A stretch of DNA of 64,000 nucleotides, taken from Corallococcus soli. GTDB taxonomy: Bacteria; Myxococcota; Myxococcia; Myxococcales; Myxococcaceae. The notes under the pieces are model-generated. The model saw nothing but the letters and a program-made list of their open reading frames with translations, was not told the origin of the DNA and searched no databases. Position numbers and translations under genes: made by a program. Shown in pieces: positions 49,161-58,275 of the stretch; positions within the stretch are counted from its first letter, which is position 1, and every line of letters begins with the position of its first letter. Location: NCBI RefSeq assembly GCF_014930455.1, contig NZ_JAAIYO010000001.1, forward strand, positions 1,364,001 to 1,428,000, given 5' to 3'.

Positions 49161-50567
49161 GTGCCGGTGGCGGTGCTGGTTTTCGGACGGGGGACCTGGC
49201 TGGCCACGCTCCTGGCGGACGTGGTCGCCGCGCATGCACGCGCCCCCGGTCCGGAGGTGCCCCCCGCCGTGTCCCCTCCCGCGTCCGGCCGCGCCCGGGG
49301 CCGGGCCTTGCTGCGCCGCACGCTGCGGGCCTCCGGTCTGGTCTACGGCACGCCCGTGCCGCTGCCTTCGCCGGTGGATGGGGTGGAGCCCTTCGACGTC
49401 CCGGCGCGCGCGGTGGAGCACGAGCTGTTCCACGCCGTGGTGCGCACGCTGGCGCGCATGGCGCTGGACCTGGCGCGGGTGATGGACGCGCCGGAGGGCC
49501 CCCGCGCGGAGCAACTGCTGGTGCTCTTCGCGGTGCTCGCGGGCGAGCTGGACCTGGCGCAGGCGCTGGACGCGCGGCTGGCGGCCGGGCTGCCGGTGCC
49601 CCGGCGGCTGGTGGGGCGCGTGGAGGACGCGCTCGACAAGCGGGCGCCGTCGCTGGCCGGGGATCCGGTGTACGGCCTGGTGCTGCACAACGGCGCGCAG
49701 TACGCGGACGCGCAGTTGTTCTGCCGGCAGGCCATCGACCTGTTCTCCCGGGGGCGGCTGTCGCGGGTGGTCGCGGAGCGGCGGCTGGACTTCGCGGCGC
49801 GGCAGAAGGCGCTGCTGGTGGACGTGCTCACCGCGCTGGCGTGCGTGGACCGCGAGCCGGGGCTCCCCGCGCGCCGCGCCATCCTCCGGCAGGTGGAGGG
49901 GCTGCGCCTGCCGCACGCGCTGGAGGGCGAGGTGAAGGCCGCGGTGCGGCAGTCCTTCGAGCGCAAGCGCGACGTGCGCGACGTGGTGCGCAAGGTGCGC
50001 AGCGTGGACATGCGCCACCTGCTGCTGGAGCAGACGCTGCTGGCGGCCCTGGTGGACGGTCGGCGGACGCGGCGGGAGCGGGCCTTCATCGACACGCTTG
50101 CGGGCGCGCTGCACGTGCCTCAGGCGGAGCTGCGGCGTCTGGAATTGGAGATGGCGGAGTTCTACGCGCGGCACCGCTCGCTGGTGGATGTCTTCACCGT
50201 GTCGGACGCGGCGGGCGCCATGGGCGAGGACCTCATCACCGGCATGCAGGAGACGCTGGAGAAGAACTTCCACCGGCTGATGCAGGAGGCCCGCGAGACG
50301 GGCGACCTGGCGGTGCTGCTCACCAAGGCGGCGCGGCGCCAGAAGCTCACCGCCGACGAGCGCCAGCGCATGCGCGCCCAGCTCATCGACGTGGCGAAGG
50401 CCATCCCCGCGCTCGCCATCTTCGCCGCGCCCGGAGGCATCCTGCTGCTGGCGGCCCTGGCGAAGGTGCTGCCCTTCAGCCTGCTGCCCAGCGCCTTCCA
50501 GGAGGTCCCCGCCGTGGTGGACATGGACACCGACGGCGAGGACACCGCCGAGCGCGAGGTGGGGTAG
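49161..50567 (+). CDS. TerB-like / LETM1-like domain protein
   Basis: 468 residues from GTG 49161 (an upstream ATG at 49011 exists, but the codons include TTA and poor bias, so it is unlikely). The middle (about residues 290-350) has a TerB-like segment: LLLEQTLLAALVDGRRTRRE then LHVPQAELRRLELEMAEFY. The C-terminal ~80 residues resemble LETM1: LLTKAARRQKLTADERQRMR then AKAIPALAIFAAPGGILLLA and a hydrophobic LLAALAKVLPFSLLP. LETM1 proteins in mitochondria are inner-membrane ion exchangers that also bind ribosomes; bacterial forms are little studied. The protein is mostly soluble with one hydrophobic C-terminal stretch. Function inferred by fold only. Confidence 0.72.
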   Translation: MPVAVLVFGRGTWLATLLADVVAAHARAPGPEVPPAVSPPASGRARGRALLRRTLRASGLVYGTPVPLPSPVDGVEPFDVPARAVEHELFHAVVRTLARMALDLARVMDAPEGPRAEQLLVLFAVLAGELDLAQALDARLAAGLPVPRRLVGRVEDALDKRAPSLAGDPVYGLVLHNGAQYADAQLFCRQAIDLFSRGRLSRVVAERRLDFAARQKALLVDVLTALACVDREPGLPARRAILRQVEGLRLPHALEGEVKAAVRQSFERKRDVRDVVRKVRSVDMRHLLLEQTLLAALVDGRRTRRERAFIDTLAGALHVPQAELRRLELEMAEFYARHRSLVDVFTVSDAAGAMGEDLITGMQETLEKNFHRLMQEARETGDLAVLLTKAARRQKLTADERQRMRAQLIDVAKAIPALAIFAAPGGILLLAALAKVLPFSLLPSAFQEVPAVVDMDTDGEDTAEREVG

Positions 50568-50668
50568 GGCGCCTTGCGCGCGGAGCTGGCGCGCTCCCGG
50601 GACCTTCCGTCGGAGGAAGGGAGGCCGCGTCTTGCGGGAGTGACGCGGAGGGTGGAAGGGTGCGGGCC

Positions 50669-51163
50669 ATGACAGACATGGACACGCGGCGGATGTCGGA
50701 TTGGATTGCCATCCAGGACCTGGTGGCGGAGTACGGGCAGTCGCTCGACGCCTGCCGGGACTCCGGGGACTGGAGCCACTGGGCGAGCATCTTCGCGCCG
50801 GAAGTGACGGCGGACCTCACGCGCGTGATGGGCGGCGAGCCCATCACGCTGCCTCGCGAGCACCTGGCGGAGTTCGCCCGGGGCTCACTGCTCCCGTTCC
50901 AGCGGACGCAGCACGCCACGGCGACGACGGTGCGCATCCGCTTCGAGGGTGAGACGCAGGCGACGGCGCTGGCGTACTCGGAGGTGTCCCACTACTTCAC
51001 GCTGGGCGGTGCCACGCAGGAGTGGACCCTCGTCGCGCGCAACACCTTCGGGATGGTGAAGACGGACGAGGGGTGGAAGATCGCCCGGTACTCGCTGGAC
51101 CCCATCCACCACCGCGGCAACGCCCTGGGGCTGGAGTTGTTGAAGGGCAAGCGGCTGGGCTGA
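50669..51163 (+). CDS. SnoaL-like/NTF2-fold protein
   Basis: 164 residues. ATG 50669 has GGAAGGG upstream. AIQDLVAEYGQSLDACRDSG followed by WSHWASIFAPEVTADLTRV is the opening of the SnoaL_4 fold (cone-shaped NTF2 barrel), and SYFTLGG-like and VARNTFGMVKTDEGWKIARY strands complete it. Such proteins are polyketide cyclases, dehydratases or limonene-epoxide-hydrolase relatives; the active site residues differ with substrate. No secondary-metabolite genes are nearby, so the role is open. A hairpin terminator follows at once, before the convergent aldo/keto reductase. Confidence 0.82.
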   Translation: MTDMDTRRMSDWIAIQDLVAEYGQSLDACRDSGDWSHWASIFAPEVTADLTRVMGGEPITLPREHLAEFARGSLLPFQRTQHATATTVRIRFEGETQATALAYSEVSHYFTLGGATQEWTLVARNTFGMVKTDEGWKIARYSLDPIHHRGNALGLELLKGKRLG

Positions 51164-51182
51164 AGCGGCGGGAATGGCGCCA

Positions 51183-51227
51183 GCGCCCCTGGTGGCTCCC
51201 GCAAGCGCGCAGGAGCCACTGGGGTGC
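51183..51227. terminator. Hairpin terminator between SnoaL-like and aldo/keto reductase genes
   Basis: CCCCTGGTGGCTCC pairs with GGAGCCACTGGGG, with a one-base bulge, between convergent genes. Confidence 0.7.
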
Positions 51228-51246
51228 GGCGTGGCGCACTCAGGCG

Positions 51247-52125
51247 TCAGCGGCCCGACGCCTGCGCGTCCACGGCGGCCAGCTCTTCCTTGCCGAGCTT
51301 CAGCTCCGCGCCGGCCAGGTTCTCCTCCAGGTGCTTCACGGAGGACGTACCCGGGATGGGCAGCATCACCGGCGAGCGCTCCAGCAGCCACGCGAGGGCA
51401 ATCTGGGAAGGCGTGGCGTTGTGCTTCTTCGCCACCGAGTCGAGCGTCCCGCCCGGCTTCGCCAGCCCACCCGTCGCCAGGGGGAACCAGGGGATGAAGC
51501 CCAGCTTCTCCTTCTCGCAGTAGTCCAGCACCTTCTCGTGCACGCGGTCGGTCAGGTTGTAGCGGTTCTGCACCGACACGATGTCCACCACCTTGCGCGC
51601 CTGTTCAATCTCCGCGACCGACACCTCCGACAGGCCGATGTGGCGGATCTTCCCTTCCTGCTGGAGCGCCTTCAGCTCGCCCAGCGACTCCTCCACCGGG
51701 ACCTTCGGGTCGATGCGGTGCAACTGGTACAGGTCGATGCGCTCCAGCTTCAGCCGGCGCAGCGACAGCTCCAGCTCCTGGCGCAGGTACTTGGGCGCGC
51801 CCACCGGGTGCCACTCATTGGGGCCCGTGCGCACTAGGCCCGCCTTGGTCGCCACCACCACACCCTTCGCGTACGGGTGCAGGGCCTCCGCGATGATCTC
51901 CTCGCTGTAGTAGGGCCCGTAGGAGTCCGCCGTGTCGATGAAGTCCACGCCCAGCTCCAGCGCGCGCCGCAGCACGCGCACCGCCTCCGCCCGGTCCTTG
52001 GGCGGGCCCCAGATGCCGGGGCCGGTGAGCTGCATGGCGCCGTAGCCCAGGCGGTGGACGGGCAGGTCGCCGCCCAGCTTGAAGGTGCCGCTCTTCTCCA
52101 CGGGACGCGTTGAAGTGCCGCTCAT
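51247..52125 (-). CDS. Aldo/keto reductase
   Basis: 292 residues. [16 protein letters not shown] (catalytic Asp and Tyr), VVATKAGL (Lys) and [10 protein letters not shown] (His) are the AKR tetrad regions, and [14 protein letters not shown] is the cofactor loop. The (beta/alpha)8 barrel reduces carbonyl groups with NADPH. ATG 52125 has AGGAGGAAGCACC upstream, a strong ribosome-binding site. It lies 56 bp after the SDR gene on the same strand, so both may share a transcript and act on carbonyl stress. The substrate is unknown; it resembles the AKR13/YakC type. Confidence 0.9.
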   Translation of the reverse strand: MSGTSTRPVEKSGTFKLGGDLPVHRLGYGAMQLTGPGIWGPPKDRAEAVRVLRRALELGVDFIDTADSYGPYYSEEIIAEALHPYAKGVVVATKAGLVRTGPNEWHPVGAPKYLRQELELSLRRLKLERIDLYQLHRIDPKVPVEESLGELKALQQEGKIRHIGLSEVSVAEIEQARKVVDIVSVQNRYNLTDRVHEKVLDYCEKEKLGFIPWFPLATGGLAKPGGTLDSVAKKHNATPSQIALAWLLERSPVMLPIPGTSSVKHLEENLAGAELKLGKEELAAVDAQASGR

Positions 52126-52181
52126 GGTGCTTCCTCCTGACGGGTGCTCGTTGTTCTTCAGTGAAATGAAGCGGGGCTGCG

Positions 52182-52970
52182 TCAGCTCCCGCCGGGGACC
52201 CGGTAGCGCCCGGCGAGGGTGTTCTTGTTGCCTCGGAACATCCCGGCCTCGGCCTGCTCCAGGACCGCGAGCGCCTCCTCGGCCTCCAGTCCAGGCACGC
52301 AGACCGTCTCACCGCGCTCCAGCGCCAGCAGCGAGGCGGTGACGACGTCCTCCGGCGGCATCGCGCCGACATAGCCGCCGTTGAATTCGGTGGAGGTCAT
52401 TCCCGGGCAGACGACCTGCGCGCGCACCGGCGTGCCGCGCAGCTCCCCCGCGAGCGTGCGCGTGAAGTGGACGAGGAACGCCTTCGCCCCCGCATACGTG
52501 GCCCGGTGGGGCAGGGGGACCGGAGGCAGGGCGCCGGAGAAGGCGAGCAGGGAGGCGACGTTGATGACCGCGCCCCGGCCCCGCGCCAGCATGCCCGGCA
52601 GCGCCGCCCGGGTGGCCAGTAGGGGCGCCAGGATGTGCAGCTGCGTGAGGCCCTCCAGCACCGCGGGCTCCACCTGCGCGAAGGGGCCGTAGCCACCCAC
52701 GCCCGCGTTGTTGATGACGAGCGAGATGTCCTCGCCCGCCGCGCGCCCGGCCACCCGGTGGATGTCCGCATCCTTCGTGAGGTCCGCTCGCAGCACCTCC
52801 GCTCGGATGCCGTGCGCCGCCGTGAGTTTCTCCGCGAGCGCTTGAAGCCGCTCCTCCCGACGGGCGACGAGGACCAGGTCATGCCCCAGCGCCGCCAGCC
52901 GCCGCGCGTACACCTCTCCGATTCCCGCGGACGTGCCCGTCACCAATGCGGTCCCTCGACTGCCTGCCAT
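52182..52970 (-). CDS. Short-chain dehydrogenase/reductase
   Basis: 262 residues. TGTSAGIG (cofactor glycine motif), NNAGVGG, ser-containing [12 protein letters not shown], and Tyr-x3-Lys in ATYAGAKAF, a complete classical SDR active site. C-terminal residues after 210 differ from common families ([20 protein letters not shown]). NADP preference is suggested by ARREERL after strand 2. First of two oxidoreductase genes on the minus strand. Substrate unknown. Confidence 0.9.
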   Translation of the reverse strand: MAGSRGTALVTGTSAGIGEVYARRLAALGHDLVLVARREERLQALAEKLTAAHGIRAEVLRADLTKDADIHRVAGRAAGEDISLVINNAGVGGYGPFAQVEPAVLEGLTQLHILAPLLATRAALPGMLARGRGAVINVASLLAFSGALPPVPLPHRATYAGAKAFLVHFTRTLAGELRGTPVRAQVVCPGMTSTEFNGGYVGAMPPEDVVTASLLALERGETVCVPGLEAEEALAVLEQAEAGMFRGNKNTLAGRYRVPGGS

Positions 52971-53256
52971 GCCTGCTCCCTGGGGAAGTGGAGGCGGGGC
53001 CGTACCCCGCCGAAATGAATGCTGGAGACGGCGACCGCCTCCGCGAAGCGCATGGGCCCCGGTGCTCCCGGGGCCGCACCCTTGCCCGCCAGCTAACGGA
53101 GGCAGGGTGTGCGCGCAACCCGCCCGTGTCTTCTCCGCGCATATGCGTCGGCTTCACCACGCAGCGCCAACCCATTAGTGGGGGGCAGCACAGCGGCATG
53201 TCGCCCCGGACGGCCCCGCATGCCGTGGGGCCGCTGGATGAGAGGCCCGCGCGGCT
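52971..53256. other. Intergenic region, no feature recognised
   Basis: About 285 bp between the SDR gene and the ABC exporter operon (both minus strand). It should hold the SDR promoter. I see no clear hairpin, palindrome or gene. Confidence 0.5.
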
Positions 53257-55068
53257 TCAGCCCATCGCCTGGGTCGGCCCGGGCGTGTCGCGGAACTGCT
53301 GCTGGTGGAGGTCCGCGTACAGGCCCCCCTTCGCGAGCAGCTCCTCATGGGTGCCCCGCTCGACGACCGCTCCCTGCTCCAGCACCAGGATGAGGTCCGC
53401 GTGGCGGATGGTGTTGAGCCGGTGCGCGATGACGATGCTCGTCCTGCCCGACAGCAGCCGCCCCAGCGCGAGCTGGATGAGCGCCTCCGTGCGCGTGTCG
53501 ATGTTGGCCGTCGCCTCGTCGAGGATGAGCACCCGGGGCTCCGCGATGACCGCGCGCGCGAACGCGAGCAGCTGTCGCTGGCCCTGGCTGAGCGTCGCGC
53601 CGCCTTCGCCAATCACGCTGTCGTAGCCCTGCGGCAGCCGGGTGATGAAGTCGTGCGCGTGCACCGCCTTCGCCGCGGCCTCCACGTCCTCGCGGGTGGC
53701 GCCCGGCTTCCCGTAGGCGATGTTGTCCGCCACCTTCCCGCTGAAGAGGAAGGGCTCCTGGAGCACCATGGCCATCTGCCGGCGGAGGCTCGCGCGCGTC
53801 ACCTGCCGCACGTCCTCTCCGTCGACGCGCACCGTGCCCCCTGTCGCGTCGTAGAAGCGGGGGACCAGGCTCGCCACCGTCGTCTTGCCCGCGCCCGTGC
53901 GGCCCACCAGCGCCAGCGTCTGGCCGGGCTCCAGGCGGAAGGACACGTCGCGCAGCACCGGGCGCTCCGGGTCGTAGCCGAAGGAGACCCCCTCGAACAC
54001 CACCTGGCCCTTGAGCGGCCCCAGCTCCACCGCCCCCGCCGCGTCCGGCGGCTCCGGGGGCTCGTCCAGGATGCCGAAGATGCGCTCCGCCCCCGCCAGC
54101 GCGGACTGCATCAGTGTGGCCACCGACGCGGCCAGCTGCACCGGCCGGAAGAACTGCTGCACGTAGATGAGGAACGCGGCCACGCCCCCCACCGTGAGCC
54201 GCCCGTCCAGCACCAGCGCGCCGCCGTAGCCGATGACCAGCGCGGTGGAGAGCGTGGACAGCAGGTCGATGGCCGGTGAGAACGCGGAGGTGATGCCCAC
54301 CGCCGCCACGTTCGCGTCGCGGTTGGCCGCGTTGCGGTCCCGGAAGCGCTCGATGTTCTTCTCCGTGCGGTTGAACGCCTGCGCCTGCCGCACGCCTCCA
54401 ATCTCCTCCTGGAGGTTGGCCGTCACGTCGCCCACCGTCTGGCGCGTCTTGCGGTAGGCCTCGCGCGCCCGCGACGCGAAGAACCACGTCGTCACCACGA
54501 TGACGGGGATGAGGGAGAAGCACGCCAGCGCGAGCCGCGCGTTGAGCACCAGCATCGCGGTGAGCACGCCTACGAGCCCCAGCATCGCCCCCAGCAGCTG
54601 CGTCAGCCCCTGCGCGAAGAGCTGGTTGAGCGTGTCCACGTCGCTGAGCAGGCGGCTCATCAGGTCGCCCAGGGGCCGGCGGTCGAACCAGGACAGCGGC
54701 AGGTGCTGGAGCCGCTCGAAGAGGCGCCGCCTCAGCTCCGCCAGCACCTTCTGCCCGGTGTGGCCCACGCGCCACGTCTGCGCCCGCTGCACCAGCGCGC
54801 CCACCGCGTAGACGACGAGCAGCGCCGCCAGCGTCTGGACGAGCCCGCGCCCATCCCCAGAACCGATGTCGTGGTCGATGGCCCGGCTCACCAGGTACGG
54901 CCCCACCGCCTGGCACACCGCGCCCACCAGGATGAACCCCAGCGCCACGCCCATCAGGCGCGCGTGCGGACGCAGCTCCCCCAGCAGCCGCCGCAACACC
55001 CTCCCGCGCTGCTGGGCCCGCCCGGCCTCCAGCTCCGCCAGCGACTCGGTGCCTCCCGGTCGCCTCAC
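53257..55068 (-). CDS. ABC exporter half-transporter, catalytic subunit (membrane plus ATPase)
   Basis: 603 residues: six transmembrane helices (for example LMGVALGFILVGAVCQAVGP) followed by an ATPase domain. Walker A VGRTGAGKTT, signature LSQGQRQLLAFARA (Gln replaces the second Gly of LSGGQ), Walker B VLILDEATANID with the catalytic Glu intact, and switch His in VIAHRLNTI. GTG 55068 overlaps the upstream half-transporter (GTGA). Together they should form a heterodimeric multidrug or lipid exporter such as TM287/288 or LmrCD; this subunit supplies the catalytic Glu. Confidence 0.9.
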   Translation of the reverse strand: MRRPGGTESLAELEAGRAQQRGRVLRRLLGELRPHARLMGVALGFILVGAVCQAVGPYLVSRAIDHDIGSGDGRGLVQTLAALLVVYAVGALVQRAQTWRVGHTGQKVLAELRRRLFERLQHLPLSWFDRRPLGDLMSRLLSDVDTLNQLFAQGLTQLLGAMLGLVGVLTAMLVLNARLALACFSLIPVIVVTTWFFASRAREAYRKTRQTVGDVTANLQEEIGGVRQAQAFNRTEKNIERFRDRNAANRDANVAAVGITSAFSPAIDLLSTLSTALVIGYGGALVLDGRLTVGGVAAFLIYVQQFFRPVQLAASVATLMQSALAGAERIFGILDEPPEPPDAAGAVELGPLKGQVVFEGVSFGYDPERPVLRDVSFRLEPGQTLALVGRTGAGKTTVASLVPRFYDATGGTVRVDGEDVRQVTRASLRRQMAMVLQEPFLFSGKVADNIAYGKPGATREDVEAAAKAVHAHDFITRLPQGYDSVIGEGGATLSQGQRQLLAFARAVIAEPRVLILDEATANIDTRTEALIQLALGRLLSGRTSIVIAHRLNTIRHADLILVLEQGAVVERGTHEELLAKGGLYADLHQQQFRDTPGPTQAMG

Positions 55069-56861
55069 GCGGCACCTTCCTGGGACGCGGGCTGGAGCTG
55101 CGAGCCGAGGATGTCGTTGTACAGCTCGCTTGAGGCCCTCAGCTCCTCATGCCGCCCCTTCGCGACGATGCGCCCCTCGTCCAGCACGAGGACCAGGTCC
55201 GCGTCCCGCACGGTGCTGATGCGCTGGGCGATGACCAGCGCCGTCCTGCGCTTGTCCCGCATCAGCGTGTCCAGCGCGCCCTGGATGGCCTCCTCCGTCC
55301 GCGCGTCCACCGCCGACGTGCTGTCGTCCAGGATGAGCAGGCGCGGGTCGGTGAGCAGCGCCCTCGCGATGGCCAGCCGCTGCCGCTGGCCGCCGGACAG
55401 TCCCACGCCCCGCTCGCCCACCACCGTGTCGTAGCCCTGGGGCAGCGCGCGGATGAACTCCGCCGCCTGCGCCGCCTCCGCCGCGGCCTCCACCTGCGCC
55501 TGCGTCGCGTCCGGGTGGCCGTAGGCGATGTTGTCGCGCACCGTGCCTGAGAACAGCAGCGCGTCCTGCAACACCACGCCCATCTGCGAGCGCAGGCTCG
55601 CGAGCGTCACGTCCCGCACGTCGTGCCCGTCCAGCAGCACCGCGCCCCCGGTGACGTCGTAGAAGCGCGGCAGCAGGTTGATGAGCGTGCTCTTGCCGGA
55701 GCCCGTCGTCCCCAGCACCGCCACGAGCTGACCGGGCTCCAGCGTCACGCTCACCCCGCGGAGGATCTCCCGCTCGCTGCCCGCGTAGCGGAAGCGCACG
55801 TCGCGCAGCTCGATGTGGCCCTGGAGCGGCGGCAGGGGCACCGCGCCCGGGCGGTCCGCCACCTCCACCGCCGTGTCGAGCAGCTCGAAGACGCGCAGCG
55901 CGGAGGCGCTGGCCCGCGACAGGCTGGACGCGAGGAAGCCCAGCGTCATCAGCGGCATCAACAGGAAGGCCAGGTAGCTGTTGAAGGCCACCAGCTCCCC
56001 CAGCGTGAGCCTCTGGTGGAAGATGCGCCAGCCGCCCACGCCCACCACCATCAGCGTCCCCAGGTTGGAGAAGAAGGTGACGAAGGGGAAGTTGTTGGCC
56101 ACCGCGTCCACCAGCTTGAGGTTCTGCGCCTGGAGCTTCGCGTTCGTCTCCCCGTAGCGCGCCAGCTCCCGCGCCTCGGCGGAGAAGGCGCGCACCACGC
56201 GCAGCCCGCGCAGGTCCTCCTGGAGCGTGGTGTTGAGCGTGCCCAGCAGCGCCTGGAGCTGGCCGAACAGCGGCCGCATCTTCGTCACGAACGAGCGCAG
56301 CACGAAGAGGATGGGCGCCACGGCCGCGAGCGCCGCCAGCGCCAGCACCGGATCCAACCAGAGCAGCAGCCCCGCGCAGCCCACCAACATCGCCGCCGAC
56401 GCCGCGAACTGCACCACGCCGCTGCCCACGAAGGTGCGCACCGCCTCCACGTCGCTGGTCAGCCGCGTGAGCAGCTGCCCCGTCTGCGCCTGGTCGTAGT
56501 AGCTGAAGGAGAGCCGCTGGATGCGCGCGAAGAGCGCGTCGCGCAGGTCGAACGCCACGCCCTGCGACGCGCGCTCGGCCAGGTAGCCCTGGAGGAAGTT
56601 GAACAGGCCCCGCCCCAGCGCGATGGCGACGAGCCCCCCCACCGCCAGCCACACCGGCCGCTGCTCCCCGCGCGCGAGCCCCTGGTCGATGGCGATGCGG
56701 ATCATCTGCGGGGCACCCAGGTTCGCCACCGACACCACCAGCAGCGACAGCAGCGCCCCCAGCGACTCCAGCCGGTAGCGGCGCAGGTAGCGCAGGGCCC
56801 TGAGGATGGCGGCGAGGCCTCCCGCGGGGCGGCCGGATGCGGGTGCTGCGGACGTGCTCAC
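55065..56861 (-). CDS. ABC exporter half-transporter, degenerate-site subunit
   Basis: 598 residues from GTG 56861. Six-helix membrane domain (LGALLSLLVVSVANLGAPQM) and an ATPase domain with Walker A GTTGSGKST and a canonical signature GLSGGQRQRLAIARAL. Walker B reads LLILDDSTSAVDA: the catalytic Glu is replaced by Asp, the hallmark of the degenerate site in heterodimeric exporters. VIAQRISTV carries Gln in place of the switch His, another degenerate-site change. Coupled to its partner by overlap. The long frame to 56939 adds 26 residues without coding bias. Confidence 0.9.
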   Translation of the reverse strand: MSTSAAPASGRPAGGLAAILRALRYLRRYRLESLGALLSLLVVSVANLGAPQMIRIAIDQGLARGEQRPVWLAVGGLVAIALGRGLFNFLQGYLAERASQGVAFDLRDALFARIQRLSFSYYDQAQTGQLLTRLTSDVEAVRTFVGSGVVQFAASAAMLVGCAGLLLWLDPVLALAALAAVAPILFVLRSFVTKMRPLFGQLQALLGTLNTTLQEDLRGLRVVRAFSAEARELARYGETNAKLQAQNLKLVDAVANNFPFVTFFSNLGTLMVVGVGGWRIFHQRLTLGELVAFNSYLAFLLMPLMTLGFLASSLSRASASALRVFELLDTAVEVADRPGAVPLPPLQGHIELRDVRFRYAGSEREILRGVSVTLEPGQLVAVLGTTGSGKSTLINLLPRFYDVTGGAVLLDGHDVRDVTLASLRSQMGVVLQDALLFSGTVRDNIAYGHPDATQAQVEAAAEAAQAAEFIRALPQGYDTVVGERGVGLSGGQRQRLAIARALLTDPRLLILDDSTSAVDARTEEAIQGALDTLMRDKRRTALVIAQRISTVRDADLVLVLDEGRIVAKGRHEELRASSELYNDILGSQLQPASQEGAA

Positions 56862-57036
56862 GTGGTGGGACCCCGCCTCCCCGCCGAGGGCACGGGGGGC
56901 GCGCGCATGATGGGCGGGCCCCTGCTCCGCTTCAAGCACGACACGCGCGACGTGGGGCCGCGCGAACAGGGTTGCGCCAGGCGCCAGCCCCCGTTAGGTC
57001 GCCGGCCGGATTTCGGTTCGTCACGAGGTGAACGTC

Positions 57037-58071
<1,035 letters not shown>

Positions 58072-58079
58072 ACCAAGCC

Positions 58080-58114
58080 CCGTCACGATGGGCATTGCGC
58101 GCCCGTCGTGACGG
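58080..58114 (+). terminator. Hairpin terminator after aldo/keto reductase
   Basis: CCGTCACGA (58080-58088) pairs with TCGTGACGG (58106-58114), extended by GGGC/GCCC inside; there is no T run after it. Confidence 0.65.
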
Positions 58115-58275
58115 AAGGGAGCGGACGGGGCCCGGGTCCGCCCGGCTCCACCTGGAGGGCAGGTGCCGCTGCCCCCTGGGACTGAGCACTTCACGTTCAC
58201 GGAGTCACTGTCGGCGTGCCCGCAGGTCCCGGGCCGCCAGGCAGGGCTCCGCTTCGCGTGGAGGCGCGCCCGCTC

